This document shows, in pieces, positions 1 to 13,700 of a DNA stretch of 64,000 nt (position 1 is its first letter; each line of letters opens with the position of its first letter). Below the pieces are notes generated by a model. That model was not told where the DNA came from, searched no databases, and saw nothing but the letters and a program-made list of their open reading frames with translations. The position numbers and the translations under genes are program-made. The stretch lies in assembly GCF_964340395.1 (NCBI RefSeq), contig NC_135559.1, positions 16,322,031 through 16,386,030 of the forward strand, given 5' to 3'. The stretch comes from Glandiceps talaboti (taxonomy: Eukaryota > Hemichordata > Enteropneusta > Spengelidae).

Positions 1-425
1 TGTGCCCTCTAATGATAGCTAAATACTGTTATTATAAGTCAAAATGGTGAAACTGGGAATTCTTGTGAGTCACCACATAGAAAGAGATAGGGGAACACCT
101 GATTTTGGCATGTCACTAAAAATTATGTTCGTCACATTGGCATAGAGGGCACACTGTTTCTCATACAGGTCAACATTACTAAGTACTACTACCACTACGG
201 GTACCTGAATAAAGTGACAAATCAAGAAAAACACAAAAATGGTAGCATTCACATTCATGACATTTCCATCCCTTTGAATTATTCACATCCTCTGTTTCAT
301 TTACAATTACCCCCGGTGTTGATGGTCCATACATCTGAACATTGACAATGAATTGTAACAGTTATAGTGTATGCCACATATTTAACAAGTCTTGACTTGT
401 ATACATACGCGTACATTACATTGTG

Positions 426-501
<76 letters not shown>

Positions 502-861
502 TGTGTGTGTGTGTGTCTGTGTGTGTGTGTCTGTGTGTCTGTGTGTGTCTGTGTCTGTGTGTGTCTACAACACATACAAAAGTCATGTATTAGAAATTAG
601 TAGAGTATCACCAAGAGTATATCATGTTTGGAAACAGACAGACTGAAACACGTACTCAAATATACAGACATTGGCACAAGCACAGACATTCAATATTTAT
701 GTACATGTATATGAATTCTTCTAGAGGTAGATAAAATCAGAACTTTTAAGCGTCATGTTTTCCATTTTGTATTTAATAGCTTGAACTATAGAATATTGAT
801 TTCTTGTGATTCAGAAATAATTTTCTGTCAATAATGGAACTTTTTTTGGTTGATTTTTCAG
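1..861. other. Upstream intron sequence of the TM9SF2-like gene
   Basis: No coding exon is recognisable here. The stretch ends in a T-rich tract and an AG acceptor at 860-861, directly before the first visible TM9SF2 exon, so at least the right part is intron. It contains a GT microsatellite. Exons for the missing N-terminal ~105 residues should lie further left, outside the window. Confidence 0.6.
426..566. repeat. (GT)n microsatellite
   Basis: Dinucleotide GT repeat of about 140 bp, interrupted by scattered CT steps. The open frames it gives on both strands are pure repeat artefacts. Confidence 0.95.
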
Positions 862-3800
862 ATAACATTCAATAAGGAAGAAAAATGTAAAAATTTGTGC
901 CAGAAGGTGTACAAAGACGCTGATAAGGACAGAGCCAAGCATTTGAAGTTTTTATTGGATGGTATCAAACAGAATTATCAACATCATTGGTAAGACATAA
1001 ACAGTGCTTTCATGATTAGCCTTAAGAAAGGAAAATTCCTATTCAAACATATTTCTACATTGAGTACACTTGATATTGATCACTGCTGTCAATGTACAAA
1101 TGATTTGGAGTGATGAAATATCACTTTGATAACTTACTCAATTTTGAACTCTTGTAAGGAAGCTCTGCCACATTTGAAATATGTTTGGACATGTGTTCAG
1201 GCATTTGGAAAATTTCCTGCAAGGGTTCATGGGAAAACCTCAGGTGATAACACCACACGAGTGTCCTAAACTCTGTCTTTTGACACTTTTTGTATGCTGT
1301 GATATTCTTCATGAAATGTTTGCTATGTTAAGCAGTATTCTGTCAAAATTTGTTGTTCTTTGTACAAGATAGTAAATCTCAACTGTTTTCTAATCAGAGG
1401 CACAAAGGTGTGTGCTGAGTTTTGGTTTCAGCATACTGAACATCCCACTCGACACAGGCGATGTTTGTTCTTAATTTTGTCAAATGTTTATATAAGCAAT
1501 GAAATTTGATCAAATATAGCTCTAAGCCCATCTCAAGCTGTGCTAAAATTACCTACTGACAGCCAGTGTCTCTATTGAGCTCAATTGTAATCTTACACAA
1601 TTACACTTGAGCTCAATAGAGAAACTGGCTGTTAGTAGGTAGTTTTAGCAAAGTTTGAGACAGGCTGAGAGCTATATTCATTGAATTTTGTTGTATTCTT
1701 TCACATTGTATTTCCAAGTAGATAAATGTAGTAGAGTTGTTTTATTAATTAAAATTCCAAGATAAATAGCCAGTTTCATCCATATGGCCACTTTAAATAT
1801 TTCTTGTGTTTACAGGATTGTTGATAATATGCCAGTCACATGGTGTTATGATGTAGAAGCACAGGACGGATCCAACAAGTACTGTTCCCCAGGTTTTCCT
1901 GTTGGTTGCTACGTCACTTCCAAGAAGGTGCCAAAAGATGCCTGTGTCATCAACGTAAGTGATATCCAAAGCCTTCATACTCTGATCTTATCATCTTTGT
2001 TGGTGTAACCCAAAGATCACATGTAGCTGAAGCCACATCCTTTCAAGCATTAACCCGACTTTGACATTTCGGAGAAAACTTGTGTTGTTCAGCAGGGTTA
2101 TACTGAACATCACCCTTCTTATATAAACACAAACCTGGTTAAGTTTGAGTCACCCAGCTGATGCTTGGCAGGTTTGAACCCATTCTGTAGATGTAAGAGG
2201 CTTACAAGCTAACCACTCTTACAACGACAACCCCTTTCTTGTCATATTCTTACATTCCCAGTAAAGAAAAACTTATGAAATATTGTCATTTTCCCCCTTA
2301 TTGCTGCACAGCCTTTATACAGTGAGCCAGACACCTACTATCTGTTCAACCACGTGGACATCAAGATTACATATCATAACATTGAAGAAGAGGGCCTTGC
2401 AAATGCCGCTAGATTACTGTCTGCTAGACTTGAACCAAGAAGGTAAGTAAAGTTTGGTTGAGTTGTGTTTATTTACAGCTACAAGATTATAGATTATCTG
2501 ACTAGTATATATTGTTTCTCAGGAGTTACTCTCTACTAGTTGTACCATAACTCTTTATTTCCACTTTACCTCAGAGGAAGAAGGCTTACTGCCTTCAAAA
2601 ACTCATGTCATTTAAAAAAAAAAAATTAAGCATTACATTTTTGTGATCACTGTTACTGTAGTCTTGCAGACGTATTAGGAAACCAGTACCAGTATTATAT
2701 CAACATTTATAGAAACATTTTTGTTCAAGGTATTCAGAAAGGCCCATGTCAGGTTACTTTTAGAAGTGATGCATGAGACTTACTCAACAACTTATGTTAA
2801 TTAAAACATATTGTCAACTGCTTCTGTTGTAATTGTTATTGTAATACAGGGTACGGTGAGTGAGCGAGCGAGGGAGTGAGTGAGTGAGCGAGTGAGTGAG
2901 TGAGCGAGTGAGTGATTTAAGGTTAGACAAAATTTCTCAGGGAGTGAGACGAAATGGTCGTAATTCAGTGATTCAAGATTGCTTTTTATGATGTTCTTCA
3001 CTCCATTATTATTGTTAGATTTTGTAATATTTTGTGTTATTTTACTTTTCAGTTTGAAACATGAGAAATCAGGTGATTGTGATGATAACCTTAAACCAAT
3101 GGCCATCCCTGCTGCATTTAAGGATGTCACAATTAACTACACCTACTCAGTCTCATTTGAGGTAAGATGATACAATGAATGAATTTATAATATGCTCTTA
3201 GTTTTAAGAAAGAAGTCCTGCATTATGTTAGATATTGTCACTCGCATGTACACATTGTAGTCATTTCTCGGGGGTTTTGTGTGTGAGGAAGTCGATTCAT
3301 ATTTGTTGACAGAACCCCATGACATGCAATTGCAAGTGTGGCATACTCGGGGGTGGGTGTATTGTGGGGTGGAGGGGGGTATTTGCACAAGTACTTGCAA
3401 TGTTCTCTGTTCTTGTACTTTCGTGAGTGAAATTGCATTAGAACACATGCAAACACAAGTGTTAATACCCATGTCATGGGTTCTGTTATTATTACATATG
3501 TTGATCTGAAATGGCAAATTTCCATAAATATCGTAAAAATCATACAGCGCAATCATGCGATTTTGTGTGTAGCAAACAATTGTATCCTCATTTGCATATG
3601 ATTTAGTACATACAAGGGTTAATCCTGAGTGCAATTTATATCAAGAAGTTTTTCAAACTCACGAAGGTTGCACACGTAAGTGAAGATACTGTGATATTGT
3701 TCAACAACCAAAAAGATCACATCTCTTCATATTGTCATCCAGATGGCCAGACTGATAGACTATGATTTTTACCTACTTTCATTTACAGTCTAACCCTGGA

Positions 3801-6524
3801 GTGAAGTGGGCATCTCGATGGGATTACATTCTGGACTCCATGCCACATACAAACATTCAGTGGTTCAGGTGAGTAATTTTTCCACAGTAGTATCGTATCT
3901 TCCTTGTTTACTTCAAAACAACTTGCACTCATTAAAATAATTGCTATCCAAAAAGAGCAGTCAATGACACACCTAAAAGACACTGTACCCAGTGATAACA
4001 ATTTTTACAATTTTTTTTCGATAAATCCTGTCAACATTGCTCTGTCATATAAAAGCCAGAACTCTAATGTTATGACCTCCTGTATTTGTGAGTTCAGAAA
4101 TGAGCAAGGACATATAAGAACACCAGTTTATTGAAATAGTGTTATCAACACTGGGCACATTGTCTGTCAGTCTTGTCCAGTCATTCACCTGTAATTATCA
4201 GGACTGGTGTAAAGTTGGTTGAAAAAATTCAGTAGATATTATACAAATGGCTTTATATGTGTTTCTTTGTTTCAAATACGTGGTGAATACTTTGATATTT
4301 CAATGTTGCTAATTTTGAATGATCTGTCAGTTTTCATTACCACTTATTTTGAATGTGCTATATGTATGTTGATTATTTACAGTATCATGAACTCCTTGGT
4401 GATTGTACTATTCTTGTCTGGTATGGTAGCTATGATTATGCTGAGAACACTCCACAAGGATATTGCCCGTTACAACCAAATAGACTCAGCTGTAAGTACA
4501 TCCTATTTCTTTGCCCCCCCCCCCCCCCACCTACCTCCAAATAGACTCCGCTGCAAGTAGATCCCATTTCATTGCCCCCCCCCACCCCCCACCTACCTCC
4601 AAATATATTCAACTGTAAGTACATCCTATTTCATTACCCCACCACCACCACCACCACCACCTACCTCCAAATAGACTCAGCTGTAAGTACATCCTATGGT
4701 ATGTCATTGCCCCCCTCCCCCACCTACAACCAAATTGACTCTTGTAAGTACACCTATTATCCTATTTCATTGCCCCCCCTCCCCCACCTACCTCTAAATT
4801 GACTGTAAATACATCATATTTCATTGCCATCAAGTTTGAGTTCACTGTTTGCTTTCTTACAAAGTAAATACAATGCAGAAATGGAACCACAGAAGGATTT
4901 ATCATCATACCCTCAATATGATTAAAATATAGAAACACCTGTACAATTTTAGTATGTTAGGGAGTCTAATTCTAACACTGATTTTTACATATTTGTGACT
5001 CTAATGTCCCAGTCTCACTGACTAATCCATACCTTATAATAAATATAAGTTGTTCAGAACATGTTAGGAGGTTATACTGCATTGCTTTTAAACAGCGCCC
5101 TCTTGTGACAGTATTTATACAAAATTTGCATCAGCTTTACATGGCTGTGTCAATTCATAAGTTTCCAATGACCAACTTGTTGACTCAATACTCTCCTTTC
5201 CTTTCCCTTTTCCAGGAAGATGCCCAGGAAGAGTTTGGATGGAAGTTAGTCCATGGTGATGTATTCCGTCCACCTAGAAGAGGAATGCTGCTGTCTGTCC
5301 TCCTTGGTACTGGTTCCCAAATTATCTTCATGGTTTTCATCACCCTTGGTAAGTGTCCTAATCCATTAAAATATCTATATTCAGTATCAATTCTAATGTT
5401 AAATATGACTCCTTGGTTATAAAAAAAAGTGAGTCTCTTTCAAAAAAGATATTCTACAAAAAGTACAAAGAAGAATTTATAGAATATACCATGAATATGA
5501 ACAGAATTTGGGAAAAAAAGTTGTGAATCTTCTATTTTCCCAACTTATAGATTTTTTGTACAAACAAATACCCACCTGGTTGAAAGAATATTAGTATATA
5601 AAAAATAACAAATTGTTCTTCTTGTATATACAGTATTTGGACAAAGTATATCTTAGTTGGACATCTGAAAATATTTAACTTGTTTATTTCATTGTTTTTC
5701 CAGCATATAACTTGTTAGTGATTTATAGTACACCCAGTACAATAAACTGACAGACGTGCATGTTATTTGTTTTTGCAGTGTTTGCTTGTCTTGGATTCCT
5801 GTCACCAGCTAACCGTGGTGCACTGATGACCTGTGTACTAGTTGTCTTTGTGTGTCTAGGAACCCCAGCTGGATATGTTGCTGCAAGAATGTATAAAAGT
5901 GGGTATTTTAAAGTGTTGAAATGATTATAATATTATGTGTGTAACACATCAATAGTAAATAAGTACAAAAAAAGAAGAATCTTCAACTAGTTTCACAGCG
6001 ATGTGAATGTATGTATGTATGTATGTATGTATGTATGCATGTATGTATGTATGTGTGTATGTATGTATGTATGTATGTATGTATGTGTATGTATGTATGT
6101 ATGTATGTGTATGTATGTATGTATGTATGTATGTGTGAATGTATGTATGTATGTGTGTGTGTATGTATGTATGTATGTATGTATGTATGTATGTGTGTAT
6201 GTATGTATGTATGTATGTATGTGTGTATGTATGTATGTATGATTGTATGATTGTATGTATGTATGTATGTATGTATGTATGTATGTATGTATGTGTGTAT
6301 GTATGTATGTATGTATGTATGATTGTATGTATGTATGTGTGTATGTATGTATGTATGTGTGTATGTATGTATGTATGTATGTATGTATGTATGTATGTAT
6401 GATTGTATGATTGTATGTATGTATGTATGTATGTATGTATGTATGTATGTGTGTATGTATGTATGTATGTATGTATGTGTGTATGTATGTATGTATGTAT
6501 GTATGTATGTATGTATGTTTGTGT

Positions 6525-6570
<46 letters not shown>

Positions 6571-9235
6571 CTACATGCATACATGACTTTAGTAATCTTT
6601 ACATACTACAAGTTTCATACAAAAACTTAAGCTTAGGTACTTTATATTGACAATGAATTTTACAGAGAAAGTAAGATAAAACTGAATATTGATCTTTTTG
6701 AATTGTTCTTATTATGCAGCATTTGGTGGTGAACGTTGGAAGTCCAATGTATTGATGACCTGTTTCTTCATCCCTGGCATTGTGTTTGTGGATTTCTTTA
6801 TTCTCAACTTGGTGCTATGGGGAGAAGGAAGCTCTGCAGCTATTCCATTTACAACATTACTGGCTCTACTTGGACTCTGGTTTGGTGTCTCAACCCCACT
6901 CATCTTCCTCGGAGCTTACCTTGGCTTTAAAAAGAGGGTAAGAAGTAGTCATATAGAAATCTAGTAAGACAGGGTTGAATTGCAGTTTATTTCCTATATA
7001 AGAAAGGAGTATTTGGCAAGCAAATTGAATAAGTAAATAGCCATGAGTGCCAAATATAAATATTACACAAAAGTGAAAGTACAACATGTGATATGTAAAC
7101 TACAGGTACAAGACATATTTCTAATGAGTGAACTAGGATCCATTGTCTAGCTGAGGCATAACTTTCAAAATGAGGCAGTTACTGTGGTGAGAATTTCAAC
7201 ATATTTGACACTCCAATAGTGAGATCAAACCATGAAGATTTTTGTCAAGGCAAATAGTGTTGTGTATGTCTATATTACTATGAACCTGGAAAGTTTTTGA
7301 TAAAGGCTTATTTCCACTTATATTGAAGGAAAACAAAAACGCTAAAATAAGTAGTGACCAGTGTGCTTTCTTTTACATACACACAATATACCAGTCTGGT
7401 AATTAGTAAAAATTAGTCTATGAACACTCGCTGAATACTGTAAAATCACAAAATATCCATGGTGAAAATATCTATTTTGCAGTATATATTAAATTACAAA
7501 GCTCGGTGTAGACATTCTAAAACTCTGTTCAGTGTCTTGAATTTCCAGCTAAAGGAATGTACCATAGTGGAGATGTAACAACCTGTTTGATTTGTCCACA
7601 GCCTATTGAATTCCCAGTTAGGACCAATCAGATTCCCAGACAGATCCCAGAACAGTCTTTCTACACCAGACCTTTGCCAGGAATAGTGATGGGTGGTGTT
7701 TTACCCTTTGGATGTATCTTTATCCAATTGTTTTTCATTCTAAACAGTATCTGGTAAGTTGTTATTGTCAGAATTTTCTTTTCTTTTTTGCCATAATAAT
7801 GGTGGATAACTTTTGACTTGCTGAGGATTGAGAAAAGGTTGTAGTAATAACCACCATAAATGAATGATTTTCAAACAGATGTGAAACTCTAGATATGATG
7901 AATCTGGAGTATGAATCTGTAAGATTGTGTACTGTGGTTTCAATTATAACTGCAAAGTATAGTACACAACCAGTGGGGGGAGTGGGGGGGGTGGGGGGGG
8001 GGGCGCTGCTGCAGTGTTTGTTTTGCTCTTGCGTATATTGCTACTCCTCATTTCAGGGACATGATATTGTAACGTCCCGGCCGGGGGTAACAGTAGGTCT
8101 GTTAACAAGATTATCGTAACATTGTAGTGAGTATCAAAGCATCATCAACCACGATTAGAAATTGTTACAAGTTCGGCGCACGATCGTACGAGTCGACATA
8201 CTACAAGCTCTTGGCAATACTAGCTAGGGCATGGGCCTTGGGAAGTGCAGTTGAATTTCCCGGTTGTGGAAGTACGGTTGTGACTTTTATGTCGTCGATA
8301 AATGGGTATTTGTGTTACATGTTCTAAAAGAATAAACTACTGTTTTATGTTGTCGGTACAGTAACATTCGTCAATGGTCAAGTTGAGTTGAGAAATCACG
8401 ATGTTCCGCAACTCGTGGCATCCATACATAAACATCGAGACACAAGCGATGAATGTATTCAGTTATTCATAGCTCGAAATTTTGTTACGTAAATGACGTT
8501 TTTATTCTAAATTTTGAAGAAAAAAATTATTTTAGGTGACTTATAAATCTAGTAACATCAAACCATACAATAACGAGGACAAACTTTAGTTTTTAATTGA
8601 TTTTTCTGGATATGTCTGAATTAGACTGACGAATGCTGTGACTCAATCTTACTTAGGGAGTATGACAGAGGTTTCTCCGTTAATCTTAGCTTGCAAACAT
8701 GGTTTTGAAACCAACATCTTGCATAGTGTCGATTGTCTTTAAAATGTTTTGTGACATATGGGAACTGTTGTTAATTTTTTTTCTCGTCCACATCAGACAA
8801 TTAGATGTCATTCAAAAAATATACTTTAGTGTCAACACCCCTGGAAAATGGCCAAAATCAATATGAATACCCCTGGAAAACTGACGGAAAAACCCCTGGA
8901 AAGTCCTGGAATTTTGTTTTGCTTTAAGTGTACGAACCCTGAACTTAGGGACACTCGCACAATGTCTGACTCATGCTCTCTAAGCAAACATCGTTTGTTT
9001 TTTGGGGAGGGTTCAATTGTTGAACTTCATTTTCACACTTCTAACCAAATTTTGACAGAAAACTTTTACTCCTTCAATGATAATAGCTTTTGTATTTACT
9101 ATTGAGATGTTAATAAGTTGATTAAAATTGACTTCTAATATGACATACAGTGCTGGGTTTCATGTAATATTTTGATGTGTTTACCATTATGAATTTATGC
9201 ATAATGTCACAAGTTCAATAAGCGAACATCATTCT

Positions 9236-9266
<31 letters not shown>

Positions 9267-10149
9267 GCATCAGTGCGATTGCTGAACTTCATTTTCACAC
9301 ATCTAAATTTTGACGGAAAAGTTTCACTCCTTCAATGATAATACTTATTATTTTGTGTATTCACTACTGAGATGTTGATAAGTTGATTAAAATTGACTTC
9401 TGATGTGAGATATGGTGCTGGGTTTCTGGTAGTATTTTCACATGTTTACCATCATGTTTTTACATTACTTTGATCACAGTGGTGTGATTGACCGCAACAG
9501 TGCTCATCAAAGTTACATCATATATAAATGTTTGATGTCGCACTTGTGAACGTTCATTTAATGATGTTCATTTGTTGAGATTATGTGACATTGTGTGATC
9601 GTCCCTTAGGAAACCAAAACCTTGATTTCTTTTCTACTCTGACAATAATGTTCTTGTTTCTTTTTTGTTGTGTAGGTCTCATCAGATGTATTATATGTTT
9701 GGGTTCCTGTTCTTAGTTTGTGTGATTCTGATTATCACTTGTTCAGAGGCTACAGTCTTGTTATGTTATTTCCACCTTTGTGCTGAGGTAAGTTAAACAA
9801 GTATTTTATTAATATAATGAGCAAACATAAGATTGCTATACCAAAACCGATACCAGTGTTAAGAATCCTACCATTGGAACCCATAGAAAAACATGCGAAA
9901 GTGTTCCTGACTCACCACGGCATATATAGCACTCAATGGTAAAATTGATTTCCCAACGGAAAACAAGTGAAAGTGTTCCCGACTTACCATGGCCTATAAA
10001 GCACTCTATGGTAAAATTGATTTCCCAACAGAACATGTACAACCTGATCAACCAGACAATCTCATTCATATACTCTGTTTAATACTGGAATAAATGTTCA
10101 ATAGTGATATAAAGATGACATAACCATCTGTGTGCGTGTGTGTGCGTGC

Positions 10150-10234
<85 letters not shown>

Positions 10235-10238
10235 TGCG

Positions 10239-10285
<47 letters not shown>

Positions 10286-10790
10286 ATGTGTCTGTCTGTG
10301 TGTGCACATACATGTGTATGTGTGCATGTGTGTGGACACACGTGTAGACAAATTCATGTGTTTGCTTATGGTACTTATGTAAATATTTTGTTTAATTTAC
10401 AGGATTATCACTGGTGGTGGAGGTCCTTCCTGACCAGTGGCTTCACAGCCGTGTATCTATTTATTTACTGCATTCATTACTTTGTATCCAAATTGACCAT
10501 TGAGGGCATGGCCAGTACAGTCTTATACTTCGGTTACACTGGTATCATGGTCTTACTGTTTTTCTTGTTCTGTGGTAAGTAGAATTTACTAGAAGTCACA
10601 TTGATTTTATCTTTCATTTCATTTATTAACACTTTTTAAATAACAATGCTTACATCCACTATATTTGCAAAACTACTAGTTCAGGAGAAAGTTCTAATAA
10701 ATTTCTATTTTTTCTGTTACAGGTTCTATAGGGTTCTTCTCCTGTTTGTGGTTTGTTATCAAGATTTATGGTGTAGTGAAAGTTGACTAA
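862..10790 (+). CDS. TM9SF2: Transmembrane 9 superfamily member 2-like protein, 3' 13 exons (N-terminus outside window)
   Basis: Nine-pass membrane protein of the Golgi/endosome system; the family is linked to protein and glycolipid trafficking. Exons by GT-AG rule: 862-989, 1816-1954, 2312-2442, 3053-3161, 3789-3868, 4383-4491, 5216-5348, 5779-5898, 6720-6937, 7602-7753, 9676-9787, 10403-10574, 10723-10790 (TAA). They sum to 1671 nt, an exact multiple of three, giving 556 residues. Family hallmarks read directly: [102 protein letters not shown]. The first two exons are lumenal, and the exons from 4383 on carry the membrane segments. The C-terminus ends KVD, matching the KxD/E Golgi-retention signal known for TM9SF proteins. 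Human TM9SF2 is about 663 residues, so roughly 105 N-terminal residues, including the signal peptide, lie upstream. TM9SF4 is the nearest alternative. No frame damage is seen. Confidence 0.93.
1498..1696. repeat. Foldback (inverted-repeat) element in TM9SF2 intron
   Basis: Two arms of about 90 bp are imperfect inverted copies around a ~10-bp centre near 1595. The left arm holds TACCTACTGACAGCCAG and CTATTGAGCTCAA; the right arm holds their complements (TTGAGCTCAATAG, CTGGCTGTTAGTAGGTA). Both outer ends reach an ATATAGCTCT / AGAGCTATAT pair. This is the shape of a palindromic MITE; no coding content. Confidence 0.8.
3310..3485. repeat. Short element with ~16-bp inverted ends
   Basis: CAGAACCCCATGACATG at 3310-3326 is matched by its near-complement at 3470-3485, enclosing ~145 bp of GT/GGGG-rich sequence in the TM9SF2 intron 3162-3788. 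Possibly a small non-autonomous DNA element. Confidence 0.45.
4472..4830 (+). repeat. Minisatellite built from an exon end and its 5' splice site
   Basis: The real exon end and donor (CAAATAGACTCAGCT, then GTAAGT at 4492) are followed by about five degenerate tandem copies of the same exon-tail-plus-donor, separated by C-rich tracts. Donor-like copies occur near 4551 (GCAAGT), 4613, 4680 and 4744 (GTAAGT) and 4804 (GTAAAT). The duplication therefore began at the exon-intron junction of TM9SF2 exon 4383-4491. Confidence 0.85.
6003..6570. repeat. (GTAT)n tetranucleotide array, ending in (GT)n
   Basis: About 530 bp of GTAT repeats with occasional GTGT and GATT variants, then pure GT from about 6522. 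It lies in the TM9SF2 intron 5899-6719. Long open frames on both strands here are artefacts. Confidence 0.97.
8068..8367. other. CpG-richer island inside a TM9SF2 intron, possible solo LTR remnant
   Basis: The segment opens with a near-palindrome (TGTAACGTCCC, GGCC, GGGGGTAACA) and runs for ~300 bp with many more CpG steps than its surroundings, for example around 8175-8200. It ends near CAGTAACA. TGTAAC...GTAACA ends and an AATAAA near 8330 recall an LTR. I see no matching target-site duplication, so this is only a suggestion. Confidence 0.25.
8990..9460. repeat. Tandem duplication of ~200 bp around a poly-G tract
   Basis: Sequence at about 9014-9205 (GAACTTCATTTTCACAC, CTCCTTCAATGATAATA, AGTTGATTAAAATTGACTTC) recurs in the same order at about 9283-9455 with ~15% divergence. 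The copies are separated by ~28 consecutive G at 9236-9263. Intron of TM9SF2. Confidence 0.8.
9860..10032. repeat. ~80-bp tandem duplication in TM9SF2 intron
   Basis: The block with GAAAGTGTTCC, GCACTC, ATGGTAAAATTGATTTCCCAA occurs twice in a row at about 9897-9960 and 9970-10030. Confidence 0.75.
10131..10335. repeat. (GT)n / (GTGC)n microsatellite
   Basis: About 200 bp of GT repeat with an internal CGTG block at 10216-10240, lying ~70 bp before the acceptor of TM9SF2 exon 10403-10574. Confidence 0.95.
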
Positions 10791-13700
10791 GGGAAACATT
10801 TCACGAAACAACTTTAACAACAATACGGTATATTGTTATGGACATTTAAGTACAGGCAGAACTCTTATTGAACTAAGGTTGAACGCACCTCAAAATGTGA
10901 AAATTTGCTTTTTAAGTTGTATTCAGCAAAACCCACCCAGTTTTGAAATCAGTGAAGAAATATTAGAGGGACAGCCATGCATATATTTAGAAAAGATGTC
11001 TGTGTTAGTTTTTAATGATATAGCTTCTATGTACAATAGTAAGTATTTCTGCTTTAAACATGTGCAGTGTTAGCAAGACTTAGTCAAGGAAAAGCAGAAA
11101 ACTCCCCGTATAAAGATGTCTATTCATTCAGGCAAAGTGAAGTAAACTTGCAAACTAACTTTGAAACTACTATCAACATCTATGTAAACATTATCGTTCT
11201 TTAATTTGTCGAATCAGCTGTAACATGGTAATTTTATAATTTTTTTGACAGTTGCACACAATGGTTTACCAGATTCATATATTGAAGTTTCTTAAGTATA
11301 TGAAATAGTTTGGTTTTATATATAATTTGTAAGAGGTGCGTTCTTCCTTATCTGCTGCTAGAACTGTACAAGGAATCCGTTAAAACAGTTGGCAATTGAT
11401 ACTTTAGACATTTTCTCGATACAGAGCTCAATTTTTCAGGAGAAAGAAGGTAATATGACTGACATTTGTGAGTACATATGTTTATTTAAAATATAAAGGG
11501 GTATACTGAAAGATTTGAACATTCTGAAGATATGAGTAATACTACAAGTTGTAGCTTTTTGGGTGATTTTATCCCCAATATGTATAATAGTCAAGTTATT
11601 TCAATATGGGGTTGGTTGGCAGTGGGGGTGGGCAGGATCGGGGTGGGCAAGGTTGATTTAAAATTTGGAGAACATTTTCCTATGTGATTCATCAAATACA
11701 CTTGGTCAGGTACCTCAGCAATATAAAGCAGAAGTTGTTTGATAAAATTAGTGGATTTGTAATGTATTACCTGTAAATGTATTCATTGTTTTTGAGGGGC
11801 ACTACCGGTAAATATAATTTATCTTGACACTCACAACACACCAATATATACTTTTTATCCGCATTGGTTCTCATCAGAGGAAAGTACTTGCAAAGATGTG
11901 CAGATGGTAAAATTAGATTATCCTAAAAACTCTTCGCCAGGCTAGGTCTTTTCCAATATCATATCATAATTTGGTGGATTGGTATTGTGTATGGTCGAGT
12001 ATGATACATTGTAATAATATAAAGTCCAAAATATATTACATCATTGAGAGATTTGATTCCAACGTCACACGAGATATTGTGCATTTGTAATTTGTCTGTG
12101 AATTTGTACTTTGTCATTTTCTGTTCTCATGATTTATGTGTAGCTGACCAAAGATTTCACAAATATTTTTTAAGAAATCTATTGCAAGAAACTTAAGTTT
12201 GAAAGAAACAATGTATAGATTTCTAGGCCATAACCAACTTTCATTCAGCACAAAGTCTTAGTGATAAAATGCAAAAACAAAAACAAAAAACCTTTCGTCA
12301 TGATTTATCAATTTATGACTGTAAAGACTTCAAAGATTCTCATTAACGTGCTTTTAATCAGCTCAACGTTTCTCGAACAAGATATTTGCAAAGTAAGTTA
12401 TTTCTCACTTAGCGAATATATTATTGCAATATGTTGTCACCAGAGGGCGCTGTTTGTAGAATATTGAACTAGTATTCTCTTTATCACTGGGTGACTGATA
12501 GCGATAATGTATTTTCTTCAGTTCAAAGAATTTTATCATGTTAATTTGAAAAAACATAATTACACTGTTTAAAGGTGGTTTACAGTTAATGTTTTACACT
12601 ACAAACACCATTTAGAGATTTAGTTTAATAGTCAGACACATTTCAGTGTCATTGGCACTTTTTTTCATGGCTGTGTGTTTTTAAACACAAGTTCAAAATG
12701 ATTCACTCTTTCTCCCTAAAATTGTCACATCACTGCAAAAAATAGTATCAATTGGTGCAAAATTTGACTAACCTCATGGGTTTAGGGAAGTGCAATATGA
12801 CCTTTAAACTTTGACTTTTGACATTTCACTTCTTAGGGCAAGCTGTGTAGATTGTGAAATATTTGCTTCATTCAGGAGTGGAATTTGAAAGTTGTAGTCT
12901 GATATCACACAAGGGGAAATTAACTTTAATGTAATTCTGCTATTCTGGGAAGACAGAACTGCTGGAATGATCTTTGATGGGAAAATCCAGGTTTGATTTA
13001 TTCATATGCTGCACATCGACAAAGTTTGGAATACAGAAAGGTTTAGAAGTAAAATTTCTATAGATACATATTTCATACTTCTAACGTTTGTGGTAAATCA
13101 CATCATTTTAATCGGGAGAGATATTTGTGTGAAAAGAAAAATTGTTCCCTTTCTGCCCTTGAAGGTTTGTCAGTGGTTTTCGTTTTGAATTCTCAGCTGT
13201 TACGAGAGATTCAAACATTTTTTTTTGTTTTTTATCAGGACTTATTTTGTAGAAGGAAAATGTTTATAAGTAGGAGCAGCATAGTAATTTTTGTGCCTTT
13301 CCAAAAAAAACCCCCAAGATATTTCTCTAATTATGCTATCCTGTATGTGTTAAGTAATTTATTTTTCTCATTTCTTCAAATGGTTATTAGTTATTATGAT
13401 TGAGTGCTGTAACAATTCTGAAGGAAAAGTTTGTTTCCTTGGAACCTAATTGTACATTTTCTGAGGTTAAAGCCAGGTTTATTGTGGCAAAGGTGATGAA
13501 AGAAACATTTTTTTTTAGTTTTTAAAAGTCAAGTTTTATTTCTCCAAATCAAACACTACAATGTTCTCTATGGAAAGGTTAGTTGGAGGTCACATGGTAA
13601 TTGAAATTATTTTTGCATTACAAAATTAAGCAAATCACAAGTTTGGGATAACACAATGTTTGGGTTTCTTTTGCCCCTTTTTGATATCTTATGTATTGAA

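Noticed and set aside
5949-6584. Long open frames on both strands across the GTAT array
   Set aside because: Pure tetranucleotide repeat translated as HTYI/MYVC; no start, splice or domain evidence. The same applies to 297-646, 10066-10382, 16875-17130, 17135-17737 and 49347-49685 (apart from the GPCR exon).
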